Of a DNA stretch of 11,538 nt, positions 1-5,448 are shown one piece after another. The notes beneath the pieces are model-generated. The model did no database searches and was not told the DNA's origin. It saw nothing but the letters and a program-made list of their open reading frames with translations. A program made the position numbers and the translations under genes. Origin of the DNA: Clostridia bacterium (GTDB taxonomy: Bacteria > Bacillota > Clostridia > Oscillospirales > CAG-272); contig JAFYMA010000223.1 of NCBI GenBank assembly GCA_017556845.1, positions 1-11,538 on the forward strand, in the 5' to 3' direction. Numbering within the stretch: position 1 is the first letter of the stretch; each line of letters begins with the position of its first letter.

Positions 1-88
1 CTATAACCGTAACGTCGTAGTTTTCCGAAACGAGCTTGCGCGTCAGCACTGCACCGACCTTGCCTGAGCCTGCGATTATCGTTTTCAC
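1..88 (-). CDS. trkA: TrkA-like potassium uptake regulator, N-terminus only (partial)
   Basis: This is the 5' end of a leftward gene cut by the window edge; 29 codons are visible. It starts with GTG (88-86) behind a GGAGAA ribosome site at 95-100. The protein begins VKTIIAGSGKVGAVLTRKLV and continues into a second beta strand (YDVTVI). This is a Rossmann fold with the GxGxxG dinucleotide loop in the form typical of TrkA/KtrA subunits, which sit on the cytoplasmic face of Trk/Ktr potassium channels and gate them in response to nucleotides. It lies 37 nt downstream of the HAD phosphatase gene on the same strand, so the two are probably co-transcribed. With so little sequence, another RCK/KTN-domain protein cannot be excluded. 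Confidence 0.7.
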   Translation of the reverse strand, partial: MKTIIAGSGKVGAVLTRKLVSENYDVTVI

Positions 89-125
89 AAATATTTCTCC
101 TTAATATTCCGCTTTAAGCGAACGC

Positions 126-935
126 TTACAGCTCCTTTTCTATCTTTTCCACAAGTCCTGCTATTGCGCCCTCCGTGCAGGGACATACGACGTAATTGCA
201 CATATCTATTATCTTTTGCAGACCCGATGACGGACACGCTGAAACATCTGCGCTTGCAAGCATATTTTCATCGTTTTCGTAGTCGCCGATGCAGTACGTT
301 TTCAAATTGCCCATAAGGGATTTGAGCTTTTTGACCTGCGCTCCCTTCGTTGCGCCTGGGGCTAAAAGCTCCAGCATAGTGCGGCACGAATACGATTTTT
401 CAAATTTGCCCGGCATTTTTTCATTTATAAATGCGTTAGCTCCCTCAAGGTCTGCGGCGCTTTCGCCTGCAAGAACTATCTTGTTCCAGCCGTCCGTTGA
501 CATTTCCTCAAGGGGTGTTATGACTACGTTGTCAAAGTAGTTCTTAAGCTCTCTGTATACATCCTCGTTGCCCGTTGCGGCAAGGTATCCCGAACGGCAG
601 TTTATGCGTATTCCGACAGAGGGATATTTTGCGTGCAGCTCCTTCAAAAACGGCATTACCGCAGGGCCGTCGAGGCATATTTCGTTCATTCTTTTTCCCG
701 TGGGAACATCGTAAAGATAGCTTCCGTTGCACAGTATGCACGGAGCGTTTACGAGCTTATCGTAGCCCGGCACGATAGTACCTATATTGTATGCGACTCT
801 TCCCGATGCAAAGGTAAAAAGTCCTCCCTCGGACTTGAAATATTCTATTGCCTCGTTGTTTCTTTTTATGCCCTCCGGCGAGCCGGTATACGTTCCGTCT
901 ATATCTGAGATGATTATCTTTCCTGAAAATTTCAT
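126..935 (-). CDS. Cof-type HAD-superfamily phosphatase
   Basis: A 269-residue cytoplasmic hydrolase of the HAD superfamily, type IIB (Cof-like). Visible motifs: motif I SDIDGT with nucleophile Asp11 and acid/base Asp13; motif II FASGR near residue 44; motif III lysine in GATKG near residue 197; motif IV GDYENDENML near residue 220, which binds Mg2+. Length and motif spacing fit the family, in which a cap domain sits between motifs II and III. Such enzymes dephosphorylate sugar phosphates, nucleotides or flavin precursors, and the substrate cannot be read from sequence. The ATG (935-933) follows AAAGGA at 943-948 with a 7-nt gap. The gene lies 25 nt after dapA and 37 nt before the TrkA-like gene, consistent with a leftward dapA-HAD-trkA operon. 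Nothing in the context links it functionally to either neighbour. Confidence 0.88.
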   Translation of the reverse strand: MKFSGKIIISDIDGTYTGSPEGIKRNNEAIEYFKSEGGLFTFASGRVAYNIGTIVPGYDKLVNAPCILCNGSYLYDVPTGKRMNEICLDGPAVMPFLKELHAKYPSVGIRINCRSGYLAATGNEDVYRELKNYFDNVVITPLEEMSTDGWNKIVLAGESAADLEGANAFINEKMPGKFEKSYSCRTMLELLAPGATKGAQVKKLKSLMGNLKTYCIGDYENDENMLASADVSACPSSGLQKIIDMCNYVVCPCTEGAIAGLVEKIEKEL

Positions 936-960
936 TTTAATATCCTTTCTTTGATGCTTT

Positions 961-1857
961 TCAGCCCTTCATATCCGTTTGTATATATGCATCGAATATC
1001 GCACAGGCGATGTCCGAGCGGGTTCTTGTAAGCGGCAGGCGCAATTCGTCCTTGCAGCAGCCGAGATTTGCCATAAGCGATTTTATTCCCGCAGGGTTTG
1101 TATCAAGGCAAAGTGCTTTTAAAAGCGGATACATTTTTTTGAACGAATCTTCCGACCGTTTATATTCTCCGCTTGCATAGTCCTTGTATATCTGCCAGAA
1201 CGCCCTCGGCAGAGCGTTTGATACGACGCTTACACAGCCGCGTGCGCCGAGTGAAAGAAACGCAGGCAAAAGACTGTCGTTTCCGCAGTATATATCATAT
1301 TCCGAAAGCTGTGTGAGCTTGTCACAGATCTCGGTTATATCCGTGCAGGCTTCCTTTAACGCAGTTATATTTTCGTGTGCGAACAGCACCCGTGATGTTT
1401 CCGTGCTTATGCCGACGCCCGTTCTTGACGGCACGTTGTACATCATAACGGGAACGTCTATTCCCTCGGCAACGGACAGATAATGGTATATCAGCCCCTT
1501 TTGCGACGGTTTGTTGTAATACGGCGTTACGGCAAGTATGCCGTTTACACCCTGCCTTTGAGCGTCTTTTGCGCTTTCAAGAGAGGCTTTCGTATCCGAC
1601 GTGCCGCAGCCTGCTATTATAAACGCCTTACCGTCTGCACATTCGAGCGCGGTATCTATCAGCCGTTCGCGTTCCGTTTTTGATACCGTGGGCGCTTCGC
1701 CCGTCGTGCCGAGAACGACGATGCCGCCGATTCCTGCGTCTATCTGGCGCAGTATCAATGATCTGAATGCGGGAATATCAGGCTGCCCGTCTGAAAAAGG
1801 GGTTATCACTGCGGTGATGATACCCTCCGGAAACCGTTTTTTATCTGAATTGTCCAT
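961..1857 (-). CDS. dapA: 4-hydroxy-tetrahydrodipicolinate synthase
   Basis: A 298-residue TIM-barrel enzyme that condenses pyruvate with aspartate semialdehyde, the first committed step of the diaminopimelate/lysine pathway in the cytoplasm. Full length for the family. Catalytic residues line up with E. coli DapA at a constant +7 offset: Thr51-Thr52 in GTTGEAPT, Tyr114 in TPYYNKP, Tyr140 and Arg145 in YNVPSRTG, and Schiff-base Lys168 in TALKEA. The lysine-feedback residues of the E. coli enzyme (His53, His56, Asn80, Glu84) are replaced by Lys60, Arg63, Ser87 and Ala91, so lysine inhibition is probably weak or absent, as in many Gram-positive enzymes (inference). The ATG at 1857-1855 has a modest GGGG site at 1864-1867. 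It is first in the leftward string and diverges from queA. Other class I aldolases of this family (NanA, KDG aldolase) are less likely given the complete DapA motif set. Confidence 0.93.
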   Translation of the reverse strand: MDNSDKKRFPEGIITAVITPFSDGQPDIPAFRSLILRQIDAGIGGIVVLGTTGEAPTVSKTERERLIDTALECADGKAFIIAGCGTSDTKASLESAKDAQRQGVNGILAVTPYYNKPSQKGLIYHYLSVAEGIDVPVMMYNVPSRTGVGISTETSRVLFAHENITALKEACTDITEICDKLTQLSEYDIYCGNDSLLPAFLSLGARGCVSVVSNALPRAFWQIYKDYASGEYKRSEDSFKKMYPLLKALCLDTNPAGIKSLMANLGCCKDELRLPLTRTRSDIACAIFDAYIQTDMKG

Positions 1858-1895
1858 TTTGTACCCCGTAATAAATAAGTGTTGAAATCTTCACA

Positions 1896-1914
1896 TTACG
1901 ATATTATAATGTAA
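1896..1914. repeat. Imperfect palindrome in the dapA leader
   Basis: TTACGATATTATAATGTAA is a 19-bp near-palindrome: seven Watson-Crick pairs, one G-T and one A-A mismatch around a central T. It lies between the putative dapA promoter and the dapA start, so it could be an operator or a weak RNA hairpin. It is AT-rich and may be chance. Confidence 0.35.
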
Positions 1915-1953
1915 GGTGACTTCAATGTATATCTTATGCACGCGATACGTTTA

Positions 1954-1979
1954 TTGACTGTTTGAGTTTATCATATATT
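1954..1979 (+). promoter_or_regulatory. Weak candidate promoter for queA
   Basis: TTGACT (1954-1959) and TATATT (1974-1979) point toward queA but are separated by only 14 bp, below the usual 16-18. The pair interlocks with the oppositely directed dapA promoter. Start of the transcript is uncertain; the call rests mainly on the need for a queA promoter in this 157-bp divergent gap. Confidence 0.3.
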
Positions 1980-1993
1980 CGGCAAAATGTCAA
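1965..1993 (-). promoter_or_regulatory. Putative promoter of the dapA-HAD-trkA operon
   Basis: On the minus strand, a perfect TTGACA (1993-1988) is followed after 17 bp by TAAACT (1970-1965), a 4-of-6 match to the -10 consensus. Transcription would begin near 1957 and leave a leader of about 100 nt before dapA. Nothing in this leader resembles a lysine riboswitch, and it is too short for one. Confidence 0.6.
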
Positions 1994-2014
1994 CTGAATT
2001 GAGGATTTTTTATT

Positions 2015-3085
2015 ATGTGTATTGATACGGGCTTATCCACGAGGGATTTTTATTACGAGCTTCCGCAGGAGCTTATTGCCCAATCTCCCGCTGAAAAAAG
2101 AGATATGTCACGTCTTATGAGAGTGGACAGAAGGACGGGGCAGATAACGCACGGCGTTTTCAAGGACGTTATAGACAGTCTTAACGAAGGCGACGTCCTC
2201 GTTATCAACGATTCAAAAGTAATTCCTGCAAGAGTTATGGGGTACAAAAAGCGCACGATGGTGAGCCCTGACGAGCCTGCAAGGGTGGAAACGCTTTTGC
2301 TGAGGGCGAAGGAGCAGGATCTGTGGGAGTGTATAGTTCATCCCGGCAAAAGACTGAAGCAGGGGGCGGAAATTGAATATTCCGGACTGCTTTTCGGTAA
2401 GATAGAGCAGGTGAAGGACGACGGAAACAGACTTATACGGTTTACGTACGATAAGGAAAAATACGACAGCATATTTGCCGTTCTTGACGAGGTAGGCTCA
2501 ATGCCGACACCGCCGTATATAACGAAAAAGCTTGAGGATAAAAGCAGATATCAGACGGTGTATGCAAACAAAAACGGCTCAGCCGCCGCACCTACGGCAG
2601 GGCTTCATTTTACGCCCGAGCTTCTTGATTCGATAAGAAAAAAGGGCGTTAAGATCGCACCCGTTATGCTTCACGTCGGGCTCGGCACGTTCCGTCCCGT
2701 AAAGGTCGATAACGTCAAGGATCACAAGATGCATTCCGAATATTTTGAAATATCGCAGGAAAGTGCCGATATTATCAATGAAGCAAGGAAAAACGGCGGC
2801 AGGATAATATCCGTCGGCACGACGTCAACGCGCGTGCTTGAAAGCGCATCCGATGAAAACGGAGTTCTTCACGCAATGTGCTCCGATACTGATATATTCA
2901 TTTATCCCGGGTATAAGTTCAAGGCGGTGGACGGACTCATAACGAATTTCCATTTGCCCGAAAGCACGCTTCTTATGCTCGTTTCGGCGTTTTCATCGCG
3001 GCAGATAATGCTGAATGCGTACAGCGTGGCAGTGCAGGAAAAATACAGATTTTTCTCATTCGGCGATGCGATGTTTATATGTTGA
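2015..3085 (+). CDS. queA: S-adenosylmethionine:tRNA ribosyltransferase-isomerase
   Basis: A 356-residue cytoplasmic enzyme that transfers and isomerises the ribosyl group of S-adenosylmethionine onto preQ1 at the wobble position of tRNA (Asp, Asn, His, Tyr), giving epoxyqueuosine. Family hallmarks are all present: DFYYELPQELIAQ near residue 11, the APTAGLHFT segment near residue 193, HVGLGTFRPV, VGTTSTRVLES, and the C-terminal TNFHLPESTLLML and EKYRFFSFGDAMF. The ATG at 2015 follows GAGG (2001-2004). The first nine residues extend slightly beyond the usual start, but no better start is visible. Oddly, the protein ends DAMFIC instead of the usual DAMFIL-like ending. The last codons are followed by foreign-looking DNA, and the expected ending reappears at 3807-3827, so the 3' end seems to have been rewritten by an insertion. 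Confidence 0.95.
   Translation: MCIDTGLSTRDFYYELPQELIAQSPAEKRDMSRLMRVDRRTGQITHGVFKDVIDSLNEGDVLVINDSKVIPARVMGYKKRTMVSPDEPARVETLLLRAKEQDLWECIVHPGKRLKQGAEIEYSGLLFGKIEQVKDDGNRLIRFTYDKEKYDSIFAVLDEVGSMPTPPYITKKLEDKSRYQTVYANKNGSAAAPTAGLHFTPELLDSIRKKGVKIAPVMLHVGLGTFRPVKVDNVKDHKMHSEYFEISQESADIINEARKNGGRIISVGTTSTRVLESASDENGVLHAMCSDTDIFIYPGYKFKAVDGLITNFHLPESTLLMLVSAFSSRQIMLNAYSVAVQEKYRFFSFGDAMFIC
3065..3078. repeat. 14-bp direct repeat, left copy (inside queA 3' end)
   Basis: GATGCGATGTTTAT encodes the conserved Asp-Ala-Met-Phe end of QueA. An identical copy lies at 3807-3820. The pair flanks the toxin-antitoxin genes, with 742 bp from repeat start to repeat start. After the repeat the two copies diverge (ATGTTGA here, TTTATGA there). 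Confidence 0.75.
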
Positions 3086-3133
3086 AAACAAAACATAATA
3101 TGCACATAAATAATTATTTCCCACACAAAAATA

Positions 3134-3173
3134 AACATAATATGTTGACAAATTGGATATAATATGATACACT
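3134..3173 (+). promoter_or_regulatory. Toxin-antitoxin promoter with overlapping operator-like palindrome
   Basis: A perfect TTGACA (3145-3150) is followed after 17 bp by TACACT (3168-3173). The 13-bp palindrome AACATAATATGTT (3134-3146) overlaps the first two bases of the -35 box. Its left part, AAACATAATATG, also occurs at 3091-3102, exactly 42 bp (about four helical turns) upstream. This arrangement fits autorepression by a ribbon-helix-helix antitoxin, which is the known mode for DinJ/RelB families; the binding itself is inference. Confidence 0.6.
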
Positions 3174-3195
3174 GTTATTGAAAGGAGTTGATATT

Positions 3196-3477
3196 ATGTC
3201 TAAGGTATCTACGAATATTAGTATCGATGCTGAAACCAAAGCCAAGGCGCAGGTAATGCTTGCTGAACTTGGAATGGATCTTTCTACTGCTGTGAACATT
3301 TTTCTTCGTCAAATGCTTTATGAAGGTAGAATTCCGTTTTCTATCGCCAGAGAAGTGCCGAACAAGATAACTCTTGACGCTATGAAAGAAGCGCAGGAAA
3401 TGTTCCGTTGTCCCGAAAAGTACAAGAAGTATGACAACGTAGATAGTATGATGGAGGACATTTTAGGTGAGGTATAA
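3196..3477 (+). CDS. dinJ: RelB/DinJ-family antitoxin
   Basis: A 93-residue antitoxin. I place the start at ATG 3196, 8 nt after AAAGGAG (3181-3187); an upstream TTG at 3178 would overlap that ribosome site. The N-terminus (KVSTNISIDAETKAKAQVML, then GMDLSTAVNIFLRQ) is a ribbon-helix-helix DNA-binding fold: a short beta strand followed by two helices. The segment EGRIPFSI is characteristic of DinJ/RelB. The C-terminal half should wrap and neutralise the toxin encoded immediately downstream, with which it overlaps by 11 nt. The protein probably dimerises on the palindrome at its own promoter. Codon use and base composition are visibly AT-richer than in queA or the dehydrogenase genes, which suggests horizontal arrival. 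Confidence 0.9.
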   Translation: MSKVSTNISIDAETKAKAQVMLAELGMDLSTAVNIFLRQMLYEGRIPFSIAREVPNKITLDAMKEAQEMFRCPEKYKKYDNVDSMMEDILGEV

Positions 3478-3742
3478 GATCGTCCCTTCCAATCAATTCA
3501 AAAAGGATCTGAAATTAGCGCAAAAACGCGGATATGATCTTGATAAAATAAAAAAGGTTATTTCTGCTCTTGCGAACGGTGAAACACTTGAAGCAAAATA
3601 TCGTGACCACTTACTTACCGGTGATTACGGTGGTTATCGAGAATGTCATATTCAACCGGATTGGTTGCTCGTATATCAAATAGACGGAGATCAATTGATA
3701 TTGTTTTTGGCCAGAACAGGTACGCATAGCGACTTATTTTGA
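3467..3742 (+). CDS. yafQ: YafQ-family mRNA interferase toxin
   Basis: A 91-residue RelE-superfamily endoribonuclease that, in the known family, cleaves mRNA in the ribosomal A site. The catalytic set of E. coli YafQ (His50, His63, Asp67, Trp68, His87, Phe91) is matched here by His48, His61, Asp65, Trp66, His87 and C-terminal Phe91, so the toxin looks intact. Context RECHIQPDWLLVYQ and ARTGTHSDLF is typical. It begins with GTG at 3467, 9 nt after GGAGG (3453-3457) inside the antitoxin gene. The 11-nt overlap implies coupled translation. It sits with its antitoxin between two copies of the queA 3' end. A related RelE/ParE-like label is possible, but the residue pattern favours YafQ. Confidence 0.9.
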   Translation: MRYKIVPSNQFKKDLKLAQKRGYDLDKIKKVISALANGETLEAKYRDHLLTGDYGGYRECHIQPDWLLVYQIDGDQLILFLARTGTHSDLF

Positions 3743-3744
3743 GG

Positions 3745-3782
3745 TTTACCGATTGGTTTGTGAAATCTTACCAATCGGTAAA
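3745..3782 (+). terminator. Hairpin directly after the toxin gene
   Basis: A perfect 13-bp inverted repeat, arms TTTACCGATTGGT (3745-3757) and ACCAATCGGTAAA (3770-3782) with a 12-nt loop, begins 3 nt after the toxin stop codon. It is placed like a terminator for the toxin-antitoxin transcript. The downstream run (ATCTTTCAT) is a poor T-tract, so it could instead be an mRNA-stabilising hairpin or a structure related to the insertion. Confidence 0.5.
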
Positions 3783-3806
3783 ATCTTTCATAGCGTACAT
3801 ATTGCA

Positions 3807-3820
3807 GATGCGATGTTTAT
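3807..3820. repeat. 14-bp direct repeat, right copy (displaced queA 3' end)
   Basis: GATGCGATGTTTAT again. Continued in the queA frame it reads Asp-Ala-Met-Phe-Ile-Leu-stop (3807-3827), the usual QueA C-terminus. Sequence immediately upstream (CATATTGCA) is unrelated to queA. This looks like the original gene end pushed 742 bp downstream. Confidence 0.7.
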
Positions 3821-3827
3821 TTTATGA

Positions 3828-3848
3828 GGTAATAGGTAATAGGTAAAA
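3828..3848. repeat. Short tandem heptamer repeat
   Basis: GGTAATA occurs twice in tandem (3828-3834, 3835-3841), followed by a one-base variant GGTAAAA (3842-3848), directly after the displaced queA stop. No function is evident. Confidence 0.6.
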
Positions 3849-3883
3849 GACGTGGGCTGTGGATGGTTGCCGTTTTGACAAGC

Positions 3884-3910
3884 GACGGGGCATACGGACC
3901 GTCCTTTTTT
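3884..3910 (+). terminator. Intrinsic terminator, probably of queA
   Basis: GACGG (3884-3888) pairs with CCGTC (3899-3903) around a 10-nt loop and is followed by C and six T residues (3905-3910). It lies about 60 bp after the displaced queA stop, as expected if it was the terminator of the uninterrupted gene. The stem is short, so strength is uncertain. Confidence 0.6.
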
Positions 3911-3956
3911 GTTGCGGTGTTATAAAAATGTTAAAACGAACACCGTTTTTCAACAA
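3909..3956. repeat. Bulged inverted repeat upstream of the dehydrogenase promoter
   Basis: TTGTTG-CGGTGTT (3909-3921) can pair with AACACCG (3939-3945) and CAACAA (3951-3956), leaving a five-T bulge and a 17-nt AT-rich loop. It lies 50-97 bp upstream of the -35 box of the dehydrogenase operon. The AACACCG/CGGTGTT arms recur in the leader hairpins at 10379 and 11353. It could be a regulator site or an RNA fold; either is inference. Confidence 0.4.
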
Positions 3957-4005
3957 TTTCACAATTTGTTTCACTCATTCATTAATAAAACTTTACATAA
4001 CGGTA

Positions 4006-4034
4006 TTGACAAACGGGACGAAATGCATTATTAT
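4006..4034 (+). promoter_or_regulatory. Promoter of the 2-oxoacid dehydrogenase operon
   Basis: TTGACA (4006-4011), 17 bp, then TATTAT (4029-4034), a 5-of-6 match; TATAAT also lies at 4032-4037. Transcription should start near 4041, leaving a leader of about 55 nt that ends in AGGAGG (4083-4088), 7 nt before the E2 start. This near-consensus pair fits high expression of the operon. Confidence 0.75.
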
Positions 4035-4095
4035 AATAATGAATGAAAAAATTTCGACACATAAAATTGTGTTCTGATAAACAGGAGGAACAGTT

Positions 4096-5436
4096 ATGGC
4101 AACACCCGTACAAATGCCCAACGTGGGTATTTCGGTTGAAAGCTGCATTTTGACCGAATGGCACAAGAAAAAGGGCGACACCGTAAATGAAGGCGACGTT
4201 CTTTTTACCTACGAAACGGACAAGACCACAACAGACGAGAAGGCTACCGCAACAGGTACTCTTATCGAGGTATTCTTTGAGGAGGGCGACGAGATCCCCG
4301 TTATGACGAACATAGCGGTTATCGGTAACCCCGGCGAGTCCACTGCAGAATTTGCTCCGGCAGGCGCTGAGGAGGAAGCTCCCGCAGCAGCAGCTGAGGC
4401 AGCTCCCGCAGCAGCAGCTCCCGCAGCGGTTGCAGCAGCTCCCGCCGCTGTCGCTCAGGCTCCCGAAGGCTTCGTTAAGGCTTCCCCCAGAGCAAAGGCG
4501 TTTGCAAAGAAATCAGGCGTTGATTACAGATACGCAACACCCACGGGCGCAGAAGGCAGAATTACCGAAGCTGACGTTCGTGCGATGATCGCAAACGGTC
4601 CTACACCTACGTATGCCGCTGCAGGCGCATTCGACGGCGCAGCAGGCACAGGCATCGGCGGCAAGTTCTCCGTAAACGATATAGGCGCAGCTCCCGCAGT
4701 TGAAGCACCCGCAGCAGCAGTTGAAGCAGCACCCGCTTACACAGACGAAAAGATGTCAGGCATCCGCCGCGCTATTGCAAAGAATATGATGAATTCTTTG
4801 GCTACGACGGCTCAGCTTACAAACACATCTTCCTTCGATGCAGGCGAGATCATGGCATTCCGCAAGAAGCTCAAGGCAGGCGCAGAGGCTCTCGGTCTTC
4901 CCAACATCACACTCAACGACATCATCATTTACGCAGTATCGAGAGTTCTTGCAAAGCCCGAGCATTCGCTTCTGAACGCTCATCTGCTTGAAGGCGATAT
5001 ACTCCGTAAATTCAACGGCGTTCACATCGGTATCGCAGTTGACACCGAAAGAGGACTTATGGTTCCCACGATCATGAACGCTGACAAGAAATCTCTTGCA
5101 GAGATCTCCAAGGAAGCTAAGGAGCTTGCAAAGGCTGCTCAGTCCGGCTCTATCGCTCCCGATAAGCTCAAGGGCGCATCCTTTACGATATCCAACCTCG
5201 GTTCGTTCGGTATCGAAAGCTTCACACCCGTTATCAATCCCCCTCAGACAGGTATTCTCGGCGTAAACACCATTATGACGAGAGTAAAGGAAGTAAACGG
5301 CGAGCTCAAGGCTTACAACGCTATGGCTCTGTCCCTTACTTACGATCACAGAGCAGTTGACGGCGCTCCTGCATCCAAGTTCCTTAAGGACCTTTGCACA
5401 TCGCTTGAAAACTTCTCCATCCTTCTTTCCAAATAA
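4096..5436 (+). CDS. pdhC: Dihydrolipoamide acyltransferase (E2) of pyruvate/2-oxoacid dehydrogenase
   Basis: A 446-residue core subunit that transfers the acyl group from its lipoyl arm to CoA. Domains in order: a single lipoyl domain (1-80) with the lipoylated Lys43 in ETDKTTTDE; an Ala/Pro-rich flexible linker (about 85-125); a peripheral subunit-binding domain (about 127-167, starting KASPRAKAFAKK) that docks E1/E3; a second Ala/Pro linker (about 200-215); and the catalytic domain (about 216-446) ending in DHRAVDG with active-site His418 and Asp422. The SNLGSFGIESFTPVINPPQ segment is typical. Start ATG 4096 follows AGGAGG. E3 begins 12 nt after its stop. The acyl specificity (acetyl or acetoin-derived versus branched) is not decided by sequence; pyruvate is most likely from the gene set. 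Confidence 0.92.
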   Translation: MATPVQMPNVGISVESCILTEWHKKKGDTVNEGDVLFTYETDKTTTDEKATATGTLIEVFFEEGDEIPVMTNIAVIGNPGESTAEFAPAGAEEEAPAAAAEAAPAAAAPAAVAAAPAAVAQAPEGFVKASPRAKAFAKKSGVDYRYATPTGAEGRITEADVRAMIANGPTPTYAAAGAFDGAAGTGIGGKFSVNDIGAAPAVEAPAAAVEAAPAYTDEKMSGIRRAIAKNMMNSLATTAQLTNTSSFDAGEIMAFRKKLKAGAEALGLPNITLNDIIIYAVSRVLAKPEHSLLNAHLLEGDILRKFNGVHIGIAVDTERGLMVPTIMNADKKSLAEISKEAKELAKAAQSGSIAPDKLKGASFTISNLGSFGIESFTPVINPPQTGILGVNTIMTRVKEVNGELKAYNAMALSLTYDHRAVDGAPASKFLKDLCTSLENFSILLSK

Positions 5437-5448
5437 GAGGTGGCTGAT

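Noticed and set aside
3079..3806. Insertion sequence or integrase-bearing element carrying the toxin-antitoxin genes
   Set aside because: No transposase or integrase frame fits in the segment and no convincing terminal inverted repeats are visible, so only a direct-repeat-flanked insertion is claimed.
3859..4077. Rightward 72-codon reading frame between queA and the E2 gene
   Set aside because: It runs through the queA terminator, the bulged inverted repeat and the dehydrogenase promoter, has no ribosome site, and has no recognisable protein character.
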